Shown here: piece by piece, positions 28,599 to 37,691 of the stretch
How the letters are laid out: every line of letters begins with the position of its first letter
Position numbering within the stretch: the stretch's first letter is position 1
Source of the DNA: Kitasatospora purpeofusca
GTDB lineage: Bacteria; Actinomycetota; Actinomycetes; Streptomycetales; Streptomycetaceae
Direction: 5' to 3'
NCBI RefSeq assembly: GCF_000718025.1
Contig: NZ_JODS01000002.1
Location: 558,001 to 622,000 of the forward strand
Length of the DNA stretch: 64,000 nt
The notes under the pieces: model-generated
Databases searched by the model: none
Seen by the model: only the letters and a program-made list of their open reading frames with translations
What the model was told of the DNA's origin: nothing
Translations under genes and position numbers: made by a program

Positions 28599-30398
28599 TC
28601 AGCGCGCGGCGGCGAGCAGCTCCCGGGTGTAGTCGGTGTGCGGGGCGGCGAACAGGCGGTCGCGGTCGGTGGACTCGACCAGCCGGCCGCGGTGCATCAC
28701 GGCCACCCGGTCGCAGAAGTGGCGGACCACCGCGAGGTCGTGCGAGACGAACAGGAAGGCGACGCCCAGCCGTTCGCGCAGTTCCATCAGCAGATTGAGG
28801 ACCTGCGCCTGGACCGACACGTCCAGCGCGGACACCGGCTCGTCGGCGATGATCAGCCGGGGCTCGGCCGCGAGCGCGCGGGCGATCCCGATCCGCTGGC
28901 GCTGGCCGCCGGAGAACTCGTGCGGGTAGCGGTCCAGGTGGTCGGCCGGCAGGCCGACCTGCTCCAGCAGTTCGGCGGAGCGCTGCCGCCGCTCTCCCGC
29001 GCCGAGCGCGGTGTGCAGGCGCAGCGGGGTCTCCAGGGTCTGCGCGACGGTGCGGCGCGGGTTGAGCGAGGCGTACGGGTCCTGGAAGACCAGCTGGACC
29101 TCCTTGGCGAGCCGCCGCCGCAGCGCCCGGTCGGGCCGGGTGGCGTCCAGGCCGTCGTACCGGACGGTGCCGGCGGTGGCGGGCTGGAGTCCGGCCAGCA
29201 CCCGCGAGGTGGTGGACTTGCCGGAGCCGGACTCGCCGACCAGGCCGAGCGTCTCGCCGGGGGCGATGCGCAGGCCGAGGCCCTCGACGGCCCGGACCGG
29301 CTCGGACCGCGTCCCGGGGAAGCGGCGGCGGCCGGGGAAGTGCACCGAGAGGTCCTCGACCTCGACCAGCCACCGCCCGCCGGTGGCCGAGCCGGACCCG
29401 GCAGCCGCCGCCCCGGAGCGGAGGCGAGGGGTCGGCCGGGGCGCGGGCGAGGGGTCGTCGACCGTCGGCAGCGGTGTGCCCGGCACCGAGTCCAGCGTCA
29501 GCGCGGCGCCGACCAGCGCCTTGGTGTACGGCTCCCGGGGCGCGGCCAGGAGGGCCGCGGTGGGTGCGCTCTCCACCTCCCGGCCGCCGCGCAGGACGAG
29601 GGTGCGGTCGGTGCTGCCCGCGACCACCCCGAGGTCGTGGCTGACCAGCAGGACGGCGGTGCCGTGCTCGCGCTGCAACTCGCCCAGCAGGTCGAGCACC
29701 TGGTCCTGGACCCGGGCGTCGAGCGCGGTGGTGGGCTCGTCGGCGATCAGCACATCGGGGTTGTTCAGCAGCGCCATCGCGATCATCACCCGCTGGCGCA
29801 TGCCGCCGGAGAAGCGGTGCGGGTGGTCGTCCGTCCGGGCGGCCGGGATGCCCACCCGGTCGAGCATCGCGGCGGCCTGCCGGCGGGCCTCGGCGCGGCC
29901 CGCGCCGGGGTGGTGCAGCCGGTACATCTCGGCGAGCTGCGCGCCGACGGTGTGGAAGGGGCTGAGGGAGGTCAGCGCGTCCTGGAAGACCAGGGCCACC
30001 CGGCCGCCGCGCACCCGTCGCAGCGCCTGCTCCCCGGCGCCGACCAGCTCCTGCCCGTCCAGCCGGATCGAGCCGGTGACCGTGGTGGTGCGCGGGTCGT
30101 GCAGGCCGAGCACGGCGAGCCCGGTGGCGGACTTGCCGGAGCCGGACTCGCCGACCAGGCCGAGGACCTCCCCCCGGGCGAGGTCGAAGGACAGTCCCCG
30201 CACGGCGTGCACGGGGGCGTCGCCGCGCGGGTCGGCGAAGCTGACGGAGAGGTCGCGGACGCTGAGCACCGGCGACCCGGCGGCGGGCGCGGACGCGGGC
30301 GGGGACGCGGCGTCGGCGGGCACGGGCCCGGTGGCGGGCACGGCGGTGGTGGACGCAGCGGCGTCGCTCTCGGGCGCGGTCGCGGAGGAGGAGGTCAT
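28599..30398 (-). CDS. fused ATP-binding protein of a peptide/nickel-type ABC importer
   Basis: Protein of 599 residues joining DppD-like and DppF-like ATPases. The first half has Walker A GLVGESGSGKSATG, signature FSGGMRQRV and Walker B VLIADEPTTALD. The second half has GLVGESGSGKSTTS, FSGGQRQRIG and LIIADEPVSALD. A Pro/Ala/Ser-rich stretch of ~45 residues precedes the first domain and a similar linker joins the two. It is the last gene of the importer operon and follows the DppB-like permease by 34 bases. A single fused ATPase replaces the usual two separate subunits. Confidence 0.92.
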   Translation of the reverse strand: MTSSSATAPESDAAASTTAVPATGPVPADAASPPASAPAAGSPVLSVRDLSVSFADPRGDAPVHAVRGLSFDLARGEVLGLVGESGSGKSATGLAVLGLHDPRTTTVTGSIRLDGQELVGAGEQALRRVRGGRVALVFQDALTSLSPFHTVGAQLAEMYRLHHPGAGRAEARRQAAAMLDRVGIPAARTDDHPHRFSGGMRQRVMIAMALLNNPDVLIADEPTTALDARVQDQVLDLLGELQREHGTAVLLVSHDLGVVAGSTDRTLVLRGGREVESAPTAALLAAPREPYTKALVGAALTLDSVPGTPLPTVDDPSPAPRPTPRLRSGAAAAGSGSATGGRWLVEVEDLSVHFPGRRRFPGTRSEPVRAVEGLGLRIAPGETLGLVGESGSGKSTTSRVLAGLQPATAGTVRYDGLDATRPDRALRRRLAKEVQLVFQDPYASLNPRRTVAQTLETPLRLHTALGAGERRQRSAELLEQVGLPADHLDRYPHEFSGGQRQRIGIARALAAEPRLIIADEPVSALDVSVQAQVLNLLMELRERLGVAFLFVSHDLAVVRHFCDRVAVMHRGRLVESTDRDRLFAAPHTDYTRELLAAAR

Positions 30399-30432
30399 GG
30401 GGAGGGCTCCAGGCGGGAGGGCGGCGGGTGGT

Positions 30433-31425
30433 TCAGCCGAGGCGGATGCGCGGATCGAGCCAGGCGATCACCAGATCGGCCAGCGCGACGAACAGCACGA
30501 CGAAGCAGGCGGCGAGCAGCACGGCGCCGACCACGGCCGGCAGGTCCTGCCCCTCGACGGCCTCGGTGGCGAACCGGCCCACGCCGTTCAGCCCGAACAC
30601 CGTCTCGGTGATCACCGCGCCGCCCAGCAGCGCGCCCGCCTCCAGGCCGAGCAGCTGCACCAGCGGTCCGGCGGCGCCGCGCGCGGTGTACTTGAGGTGG
30701 GCCCGGAGCCGGCCGAGGCCCTTTCCGCGGGCGGTGCGGACGTACTCCTCGTCCATCGTCTCCAGCAGCTGGGAGCGCGAGAGCCGGGCGAACACGGCCG
30801 AGTTGACGAAGCCGAGCACGATCCAGGGCAGCAGCATGCCGCCCGCCCAGGCGGCGGGGTCGGTGGCCGGAGGGGTGTAGGAGGGCAGCGGCAGCAGCCC
30901 GGTGGTGTAGACCAGGCCCCACTGGGCGACATAGCCGAGGAAGTAGATCTGCACGCTGGCGCCGATCAGGGTGAAGCCGGAGAGCAGCCGGTCCGTCCGG
31001 GTACCGTGCCGCAGCGCGGCGACGAAGCCGGTGCCGAGTCCGAACACCACCAGGAAGGCCAGCGCGCCCGCCGCCAGCGAGACGGTCACCGGCAGGTGGT
31101 CGACCAGGGCCTCGGTGACCGGCTGGTGCAGCCGGTAGGAGTAGCCGAGGCAGGGCGCGTCGCAGTGCAGGGTGGAGCCGTCGACGTCCTGGATGTCGCG
31201 ACCGGCCACGATCCCGGTCAGATAGTCGGTGTACTGGGTGAGCAGCGGCTGGTCCAGGCCCATGCTCGCGCGGACCGCCGCGACCTGACCGGTGTCGCAG
31301 CGCGGGCCGCAGGCGGCGCGGGCCGGGTCGGCGGGGGCGGCGTAGAAGAGGGCGAAGGCGGCGGCGGAGACCGCGGCCAGGACGGCGAGCGCCTGGAGGA
31401 TCCGCCGCAGGGCGAAGGAGAGCAT
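30433..31425 (-). CDS. ABC importer permease, DppB-like
   Basis: Inner-membrane permease of 330 residues of the binding-protein-dependent family. It begins MLSFALRRILQALAVLAAVSAAAFALFYAAPADP-like, the normal first helix of this class, and contains the cytoplasmic coupling helix YVRTARGKGLGRLRAHLKYTARG and about six helices. An unusually long extracytoplasmic loop with cysteines (ACGPRCDTGQV, HCDAPCLGYSY) follows the first helix. It partners the DppC-like permease encoded at the head of the operon. Confidence 0.9.
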   Translation of the reverse strand: MLSFALRRILQALAVLAAVSAAAFALFYAAPADPARAACGPRCDTGQVAAVRASMGLDQPLLTQYTDYLTGIVAGRDIQDVDGSTLHCDAPCLGYSYRLHQPVTEALVDHLPVTVSLAAGALAFLVVFGLGTGFVAALRHGTRTDRLLSGFTLIGASVQIYFLGYVAQWGLVYTTGLLPLPSYTPPATDPAAWAGGMLLPWIVLGFVNSAVFARLSRSQLLETMDEEYVRTARGKGLGRLRAHLKYTARGAAGPLVQLLGLEAGALLGGAVITETVFGLNGVGRFATEAVEGQDLPAVVGAVLLAACFVVLFVALADLVIAWLDPRIRLG

Positions 31426-31518
31426 GGTGGCCGGTCCGGGTTCGGTGGGCGTCGGGGCGGTGGTCCCGCCGCGCGCCGCGCGGGGCGGGCGGCGGGACCA
31501 CCGGGGGAGTGCGGGGTG

Positions 31519-33273
31519 TCAGGCCTTCAGGTAGAGCCAGGCGAGGCTGACGGACCCGTAGATCGGGTGGACGAACGCGCCGCCGACGTTGGAGCCGCGC
31601 AGCTGGTTGACGTTCGGGTAGGCGAACGGCAGCACCGGCAGGTCCTTCATCACCGTCTGCTCCAGCGCGTAGAGCTCCTTGGCCTTGGCCCGGGGCTCGC
31701 CGATCTGGTTGATCCGGTCGATCTCCTTGTCCACCTGGCCGTTGTGGTAGCGGGCGGAGTTGAGGTCGCTGTTGGCGCGGCCGTCGAAGGAGAACGGGAT
31801 CAGGGTGGAGGGCGTCGGCCAGTCGACCGAGCTGGTCTCCTCCCACAGGTCGTAGGGGGAGTCGGCGCGGTGTGCCTCGTCCAGCAGGGCCTTGGGGTCG
31901 ACCGGCTTCGGCACCAGCGTGATGCCGGCCTTGGCGAAGCCGTCGACCAGCACCTGCGCGACCCGCTGGCCGTTCGGGGTGTTGGCGTACGCGTAGGTCA
32001 GGGAGGCGGGCGGCTGCGCGGCCTTGGCCAGCACGGCCTTCGCGGCGTCCGGGTCGCCCTCCGGCCTGGCCGGGTTCAGGTCGTACTTCTGCCAGTCGAC
32101 CAGGGCGGGCGAGCTGAGGGTGCTGGCGAGCTCGCCGGCCCGGCTGCCGCCGAGGACCTGGCGGGCCTGCTGGCGCGGGTAGGCGAGGTTGAGCGCCTTG
32201 CGGACCTCGGGGTCGGTCACCCGCTCGTTGTTGACCATGAGGTAGGTGACGAAGGCGCCCTGCCGCCCGGAGACGACCAGGTCCTTGGCCTTCGGGTCGG
32301 TGTCCACGGTCTGGTACAGCTCGGGGGAGAGCTGGGTGGCGACCGTGGTGGCGTCCGCGCCGCCGTCGCGCCCGGAGAGGATCTCCTGGTTGATGTTGAG
32401 CGCCTCCTTCCCGAAGGTGAAGACGAACTTCTCCGGGTACTGGCTGCGGATCGGGTCGGTCTCCGCCTTCCAGTGCGGGTTGCGCTCCAGCACCAGCCGG
32501 GTGTTCTGGACGTGCTCGACGATCCGGTACGGGCCGGTGGCGAACGGCAGCCGGTCGTAGTCGGTGCCGGTGTCCTTGTCCTTGCGCACCGGCGAGGAGG
32601 AGGACTGCGCGGCCATGTACGGCACGTCGGCCTGCGGCTGCGGGAAGTGGAACACCAGGGTGCGGTCGTCCGGCGTCGCGATCGCGTCGAGGTCGCCGTC
32701 CTGCGGGCCGCCGTACTTCTTGCGGGCGTCGTCGTAGCTGGCCTCGCCGGTCAGCCACTGCGGCCAGTACGGCGGGCCGACCTCGTAGCCCTTGCCGAAG
32801 GAGCGCTCGATGCCGTACTTGACCTGCTGGGAGGTGATCGGCTGACCGTCCTCCCAGGCCACGCCCTCCTTCAGCCGGAAGGTCCAGGTGCGGCCGTCGT
32901 CGCTGGCGGTGCCGGTGTCGGTGGCGAGGTCGCCGACCAGCTTGGCCTTGCCGTCGACCACCTGGTACTGGGTCAGCTGGCGGCCCCACAGCAGCGAGGT
33001 GTTGTAGGCGGCGCCCGCGTACACCTTCTGCGGGTCGAGGTGGCGGAAGTCGGTGGTGTTGTAGACGTTCACCGTGCCGCCCGCGCGGGCACCGGCGACG
33101 GCGGGGGCCGGTCCGGCGCTCTCCTTCTCGGTGCCGAGCGCGGCGGTCAGCGGCGAGGCGTCCTTGGCCGCGGCGCCGGGCCCGGCGGAGGTGGTGGTGC
33201 CCGCGCCGGCCGAGCAGGACGTCGCCAGCAGGGCGGTCGCGACGACGGCGAGGGACGGTCTGATCCAGCGCAT
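31519..33273 (-). CDS. ABC importer substrate-binding lipoprotein
   Basis: Family 5 extracellular solute-binding protein of 584 residues. The N-terminus is a lipoprotein signal: basic MRWIRPSL, hydrophobic AVVATALLATS, then Cys20. The mature part has NVYNTTDFRHLDPQKVYAGA and the family segment VEHVQNTRLVLERNPHWKAE, which fits oligopeptide/nickel-type binding proteins. The open frame runs upstream to 34500, but AAGGAGAG seven bases before the ATG at 33273 and the signal peptide settle the start. The ligand is unknown. It probably depends on Lnt-type processing like other lipoproteins. Confidence 0.93.
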   Translation of the reverse strand: MRWIRPSLAVVATALLATSCSAGAGTTTSAGPGAAAKDASPLTAALGTEKESAGPAPAVAGARAGGTVNVYNTTDFRHLDPQKVYAGAAYNTSLLWGRQLTQYQVVDGKAKLVGDLATDTGTASDDGRTWTFRLKEGVAWEDGQPITSQQVKYGIERSFGKGYEVGPPYWPQWLTGEASYDDARKKYGGPQDGDLDAIATPDDRTLVFHFPQPQADVPYMAAQSSSSPVRKDKDTGTDYDRLPFATGPYRIVEHVQNTRLVLERNPHWKAETDPIRSQYPEKFVFTFGKEALNINQEILSGRDGGADATTVATQLSPELYQTVDTDPKAKDLVVSGRQGAFVTYLMVNNERVTDPEVRKALNLAYPRQQARQVLGGSRAGELASTLSSPALVDWQKYDLNPARPEGDPDAAKAVLAKAAQPPASLTYAYANTPNGQRVAQVLVDGFAKAGITLVPKPVDPKALLDEAHRADSPYDLWEETSSVDWPTPSTLIPFSFDGRANSDLNSARYHNGQVDKEIDRINQIGEPRAKAKELYALEQTVMKDLPVLPFAYPNVNQLRGSNVGGAFVHPIYGSVSLAWLYLKA

Positions 33274-33386
33274 GGCGAATCTCTCCTTGCCCCGGGGTCT
33301 CCGGGGCGGTCGGGTGAACTGTCGGGTGAACAGCGAAAGGAAGGAAGGCAGGAAGGCGGTCGGTCGGACCGCGGCCGGGGACGGCC

Positions 33387-34361
33387 TCAGCGGGCGGCCC
33401 GCGGGTCCAGGGCGTCCCGGACGGCGTCGCCGAGCAGGTTGAAGGCGAGCACGAAGAGCAGCAGCGCGACACCGGGGAAGAACATGTACGTCGGGTCGGC
33501 CCGGAACACCTCGGAACCGCGGGAGATCATCCGGCCCCAGTCGGGGACGGGCTCGTTGATGCCCACGCCGAGGAAGGAGAGCACCGCCTCCGAGGCTACG
33601 AACGCGGGCACCGCCATGGTGGCGTGCACCAGCAGTTGCGCCCGCACATTCGGCAGGAGTTCCCGGACGACGACGTGGAATCCACCGGCGCCCATCGCCC
33701 GGGCGGACTGCACGAAATCCCTTTCCCGGAGCGAGCGGACGGTGGCCCGCAGGGAAAGCGCGAGCGGAATCCAGCCGAACGCGGAGAACACCAGCACCAG
33801 TACCAGGAACTGCATCCACTCCGGCTCCGCGGTGCCCGGGTCCACCAGCCGGGACTGGATCACCGGGCTGAGCGCGAGCAGCAGGAGCAGGGTCGGGAAA
33901 GCCAGCAGGACGTTGGAGAGGAAGCCGAACACCCGGTCGGTGATCCCGCCGAGGTAGCCCACCGCGACCCCGGCCAGCACCCCGAGGGCGGTGGTCACGG
34001 TGGCCGAGGCGAAGGCGATCAGCAGCGAGGTGCGGATGCCGTAGAGCAGCTGGGTGAACACATCGCGGCCCAGGCCGGGCTCCAGGCCGAACCAGAACTC
34101 CCCGGAGATGCCGCCGTTCGGCGCGATCGGCAGGCCGCCGTCGCTGAGCAGGCCGGGCGCGTTCTGGCCGTAGTGCTCGGTGGGGTTCTTGCCGTACAGC
34201 GCGGCGATCAGCGGGGCCGCCAGGGCGAGCAGCAGGAAGAGCGCCACCACGCCGAGCGCGACGGCCCCGGTGCGGTCCCGGCAGACCCGGCGCAGCAGCC
34301 CCGGCGGGGCGGGCCGCACGGGCGGCGCGTCCGATGCGGCGACGTGTTCGACCACTGCCAT
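33387..34361 (-). CDS. ABC importer permease, DppC-like
   Basis: Permease of 324 residues with an N-terminal cytoplasmic tail, then VALGVVALFLLLALAAPLIAALYG, a long periplasmic loop and about five further helices. The EAA-type coupling loop is FVQSARAMGAGGFHVVVREL. It appears to be the first gene of the four-gene importer operon (permease C, binding protein, permease B, fused ATPase), an order that differs from the common dppABCDF. A perfect 10-base palindrome GGAGTACTCC lies five to fourteen bases before its start and overlaps the place of the ribosome site. Confidence 0.9.
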   Translation of the reverse strand: MAVVEHVAASDAPPVRPAPPGLLRRVCRDRTGAVALGVVALFLLLALAAPLIAALYGKNPTEHYGQNAPGLLSDGGLPIAPNGGISGEFWFGLEPGLGRDVFTQLLYGIRTSLLIAFASATVTTALGVLAGVAVGYLGGITDRVFGFLSNVLLAFPTLLLLLALSPVIQSRLVDPGTAEPEWMQFLVLVLVFSAFGWIPLALSLRATVRSLRERDFVQSARAMGAGGFHVVVRELLPNVRAQLLVHATMAVPAFVASEAVLSFLGVGINEPVPDWGRMISRGSEVFRADPTYMFFPGVALLLFVLAFNLLGDAVRDALDPRAAR

Positions 34362-34677
34362 GACAGGAGTACTCCCCGAATTCCGTGCCGCCCCATGGGT
34401 GGAGGTGCACCGACGTACATTTCCGGACGCCCTCCCGGGGGTTTCCCGGGGCGTCGCCGAGCGCCATCAGATCGGACACCGAGGACTTTCCGCAAATCAT
34501 TCCGAAGGCGTCGGAGAAGTGGCTCCCGGGCTTTGTTCCGGAATTGTGACGGCTTCATTCCGCTGCAATACGGCCGTAGCACAAGAACGGGCACAAGCGG
34601 ACAAAAGGTATGTCATGTCCGCCGCTGTCCCGCATTCTGAGATCTCCGCCACAGGCCGTCCGGCATTGGTACGATTC
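34362..34677. other. divergent control region between the importer operon and glyA
   Basis: This gap holds the promoters for the minus-strand importer and the plus-strand glyA leader. I see the palindrome GGAGTACTCC at 34366-34375, and self-complementary CCCGGG blocks around 34433-34456. It is less GC-rich around 34480-34620 than the neighbouring genes. I see no credible ORF. Confidence 0.35.
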
Positions 34678-34775
34678 CGGCGGGCCGCGACTGGCGCGCA
34701 CGGATGGAATCGACCATCGGGAAGCGGCCCCGTGCCGAATCACGACGCAGTTGCCGAGCGCCTGGGCCCCCGACC
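34678..34775 (+). promoter_or_regulatory. ZTP (pfl-motif) riboswitch upstream of glyA
   Basis: The conserved 5' block GGGCCGCGACTGGCG is at 34682-34696, the middle block ACCATCGGGAAGCGG at 34713-34727, and the 3' block GCCGAGCGCCTGGGCC at 34753-34768. Their order and spacing match the pfl RNA that senses ZTP/ZMP, the signal of 10-formyl-tetrahydrofolate shortage. The glyA start is about 20 bases downstream, so the aptamer can control ribosome access or a short terminator. Known pfl RNAs raise one-carbon gene expression when ZTP accumulates. Confidence 0.85.
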
Positions 34776-34794
34776 TCCCCTTCAGGAGACCGCC

Positions 34795-36252
34795 ATGGCC
34801 CCGCAGCCGCACACGGCCGCCACCCCCGCCGCCAACACCGCCTTCCGCTCCGCCCTCGACGTGGTCCGCGAGGTCGAACCGCGGATCGCCGCCGCCATCG
34901 GCCAGGAGATCGACGACCAGCGCGCCTCGCTCAAGCTCATCGCCAGCGAGAACTACGCCTCCCCGGCCGTCCTGCTCACCATGGGCAACTGGCTCAGCGA
35001 CAAGTACGCCGAGGGCACCGCCGGCCGCCGCTTCTACGCCGGCTGCCGCAACGTCGACACCGTCGAGACCGTCGCCGCCGAGCACGCCCGCGCCCTCTTC
35101 GGCGCCGACCACGCCTACGTCCAGCCGCACTCCGGCATCGACGCCAACCTGACCGCCTTCTGGGCCGTGCTCTCCCAGCGGGTCGAGAGCCCCGCCCTGG
35201 AGCGCGCCAAGGTCCGCAACGTCAACGACCTCACCGAGGCCGACTGGGCCGAACTGCGCCGGGAGCTCGGCAACCAGCGCATGCTCGGCATGTCCCTCGA
35301 CACCGGCGGCCACCTCACCCACGGCTTCCGCCCCAACATCTCCGGCAAGATGTTCGACCAGCGCAGTTACGGCACCGACCCGGCCACCGGCCTGATCGAC
35401 TACGACGCGCTGCGCGCCACCGCCCGGGAGTTCCGCCCGCTGATCCTGGTGGCCGGCTACTCCGCCTACCCCCGGCGGGTCGACTTCCGCCGGATGCGCG
35501 AGATCGCCGACGAGGTCGGCGCCACCCTGATGGTCGACATGGCCCACTTCGCGGGCCTGGTCGCCGGCAAGGTGTTCACCGGCGACGAGGACCCGGTGGC
35601 CCACGCCCACATCGTCACCACCACCACCCACAAGTCGCTGCGCGGCCCGCGCGGCGGCATGGTGCTCTGCACCGAGGAACTCGCCGAGCACGTCGACCGC
35701 GGCTGCCCGCTGGTGCTCGGCGGCCCGCTCTCGCACGTCATGGCCGCCAAGGCGGTCGCCTTCGCCGAGGCCCGGCGCCCCGAGTTCCAGGACTACGCCC
35801 AGAGGGTCGTCGACAACGCCCAGGCGCTCGCCGAGGGCCTGCTGCGCCGCGGCGGCACCCTGGTCACCGGCGGCACCGACAACCACCTCGTGCTCGTCGA
35901 CGTCTCCGGCCACGGCCTCACCGGCCGCCAGGCCGAGGCCGCGCTGCTGGACTCCGGCATCGTCACCAACCGCAACTCCGTCCCGCGTGACCCGAACGGC
36001 GCCTGGTACACCTCGGGGGTGCGGATCGGCACCCCGGCGCTCACCACCCGAGGCCTCGGCACCGCCGAGATGGACGAGATCGCCGGCCTGATCGACACCG
36101 TGCTGCGCGCCGCCACCCCGGCCACCACCGCCGCCGGCGCGCCGTCCAGGGCCCAGTACGTGCTGGACCCGGCGGTCGCCGAAGGCGTCGCGAAGCGCGC
36201 CGCCGACCTGCTCGCCGGCTTCCCGCTCTACCCGGGCGTCGACCTGGCCTGA
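34795..36252 (+). CDS. glyA: serine hydroxymethyltransferase
   Basis: PLP enzyme of 485 residues interconverting serine plus tetrahydrofolate with glycine plus 5,10-methylene-tetrahydrofolate. The PLP lysine is Lys280 in VTTTTHKSLRGPRGG. Other signatures are LKLIASENYASPAVLLTMG and YAEGTAGRRFYAGC. It is about 60 residues longer than E. coli GlyA, with extra segments around residues 130-165. AGGAGA precedes the ATG at 34795. Its leader carries a ZTP riboswitch, linking expression to folate one-carbon status. The open frame upstream to 34180 is not coding in my view, since it crosses the riboswitch. Confidence 0.95.
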   Translation: MAPQPHTAATPAANTAFRSALDVVREVEPRIAAAIGQEIDDQRASLKLIASENYASPAVLLTMGNWLSDKYAEGTAGRRFYAGCRNVDTVETVAAEHARALFGADHAYVQPHSGIDANLTAFWAVLSQRVESPALERAKVRNVNDLTEADWAELRRELGNQRMLGMSLDTGGHLTHGFRPNISGKMFDQRSYGTDPATGLIDYDALRATAREFRPLILVAGYSAYPRRVDFRRMREIADEVGATLMVDMAHFAGLVAGKVFTGDEDPVAHAHIVTTTTHKSLRGPRGGMVLCTEELAEHVDRGCPLVLGGPLSHVMAAKAVAFAEARRPEFQDYAQRVVDNAQALAEGLLRRGGTLVTGGTDNHLVLVDVSGHGLTGRQAEAALLDSGIVTNRNSVPRDPNGAWYTSGVRIGTPALTTRGLGTAEMDEIAGLIDTVLRAATPATTAAGAPSRAQYVLDPAVAEGVAKRAADLLAGFPLYPGVDLA

Positions 36253-36279
36253 ACCGGCCGCGGAAGCCGACCGCGCCCG

Positions 36280-36308
36280 CCCGGCCGGGGCCACCGCCCC
36301 CGGCCGGG
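36280..36308 (+). terminator. hairpin terminator after glyA
   Basis: An 11-bp perfect stem (36280-36290 with 36298-36308) lies 28 bases beyond the glyA stop. Confidence 0.55.
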
Positions 36309-36689
36309 CCGGGCCCGCCGCTCCTCCCGCCGCTCCTCCCTTCGCTCCGCCTGCCTCCGGGGCCCGTGCTGATGACAATCGGGTGGTCGGACGGCACTAT
36401 GGACGCACCGTTCCCGCACCGTGTACGGGTCTCGGTCAACTCCGCGCACTAACTGCCGGAGCCCGAAATTCTTTGCTCCGAGCCCGCGCAACTCCGCTCC
36501 GTGGCGAGTAGATTGCAGCGAACTCGGGAGCCCCGGACTACGGTCGGTGCCAGGCCGGGTCGCTCCCGTCTGCCCGGACCGCGCTCCGGGCCCGGACGCG
36601 GCCGCCAGGACCGTCGCAGGGCCGCAGAGGCCGACCCCGAGTCGGAGATCGTGCCCAGTGGTCGTTCGTACCGTGTTAGGAGCCGCCTC
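36309..36689. other. gap before the methyltransferase gene
   Basis: After the glyA terminator come a pyrimidine-rich direct repeat (CTCCTCCCGCCGCTCCTCCC at about 36323) and then mixed sequence leading to the methyltransferase. I see no convincing promoter hexamers and no credible small gene. Confidence 0.3.
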
Positions 36690-37679
36690 GTGACCGACGC
36701 CGCACTCAGTGCCGACCAGCAGCGACCTGCTGAACCCGAGGTGCTCGACGACGTACCCGGGTGGTTCTGGGACCAGGACCGTCACCTCTTCGACTGGTTC
36801 CTCGGCCGGCAGGAGAAGGCCGGCCGCTCCGGGGACCTCATGGAGATGGGCGCCTACCTGGGTCGCAGCGCGATCGTCATCGGCTCGCACCTCCAGCCGG
36901 GCGAGGCCTTCACGGTCTGCGACCTCTTCGACTCCGACGCCCCGGACGACGAGAACGCCGCCGAGATGGACATGTCCTACCGCAGGACGCTGACCCGCAC
37001 CGCCTTCGAGACCAACTACCTCGCCTTCAACGAGCGGCTGCCGGAGATCGTCCAGGCCCCGACCTCCACGCTCGGCGGCGGCCGGGTCGCGCCCGGCGCC
37101 TTCCGCTTCATCCACATCGACGCCTCGCACCTCTACGAGCACGTCGCCGAGGACATCCAGGTGGCCCGCACGGCGCTCGCCTCCGACGGCATCGTGGTCC
37201 TGGACGACTACCGCTCCGCCCACACCCCGGGCGTCGCCGCCGCCACCTGGGAGGCCGTGTTCAACCACGGACTGCGGCCGATCGTGCTCACCGACAGCAA
37301 GTTCTACGGCACCTGGGGCGACCCGGAGCCCGCCCAGCTCGACCTGCTGGCCCGCCGGGGCACCCTGCCGCACTGCGACATCACCAGCGAGTCGGTCGAC
37401 GGCCGCCGCCTGGTCCGGATCAGCGGCAGCGACGCGGGCGCCGAACCCTTCCGGGTCTCCCGCCACCACGCCCGGCTGGCCGCCGAGGCGGAGCACCGCG
37501 CCGCCGACGAGGCCTTCCGCGCCGCCGAACGCGACCGCGAGTCGGCCGACCGCGACCTCGCCGACCGCCGCGCCCGCGCCGCCGAACGCCGCCGCCCCGC
37601 CAACGTCGCCAAGCGCGCCGTCGGCGACCTCCTCCCCCCGGTCGTCACCTCCGCCATCCGCCGCGCCCGCCGCGGCTGA
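36690..37679 (+). CDS. class I SAM-dependent methyltransferase (TylF/MTase-24-like)
   Basis: Protein of 329 residues. Residues about 40-210 form a Rossmann methyltransferase with the SAM loop LMEMGAYLGRSAIVIGSHL, then RFIHIDASHLYEHVAEDIQ and GIVVLDDYRSAHTPGV, as in family-24 methyltransferases of glycan or antibiotic pathways. After residue ~255 the chain becomes a strongly charged helical tail, rich in Arg, Ala, Glu and Asp (EHRAADEAFRAAERDRESA), likely a coiled coil. GTG at 36690 has AGGAG seven bases upstream. The acceptor is unknown; the neighbourhood offers no clue. Confidence 0.8.
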   Translation: MTDAALSADQQRPAEPEVLDDVPGWFWDQDRHLFDWFLGRQEKAGRSGDLMEMGAYLGRSAIVIGSHLQPGEAFTVCDLFDSDAPDDENAAEMDMSYRRTLTRTAFETNYLAFNERLPEIVQAPTSTLGGGRVAPGAFRFIHIDASHLYEHVAEDIQVARTALASDGIVVLDDYRSAHTPGVAAATWEAVFNHGLRPIVLTDSKFYGTWGDPEPAQLDLLARRGTLPHCDITSESVDGRRLVRISGSDAGAEPFRVSRHHARLAAEAEHRAADEAFRAAERDRESADRDLADRRARAAERRRPANVAKRAVGDLLPPVVTSAIRRARRG

Positions 37680-37691
37680 CCCGCGGGGGGC

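Noticed and set aside
29011..33957. A 1648-codon plus-strand open frame across the importer operon
   Set aside because: It crosses several minus-strand genes with clear families and has low-complexity composition; no domain is recognisable.
34180..34794. An N-terminal extension of glyA in the same frame
   Set aside because: It would run through the ZTP riboswitch and lacks family similarity; the ATG at 34795 has a proper ribosome site.
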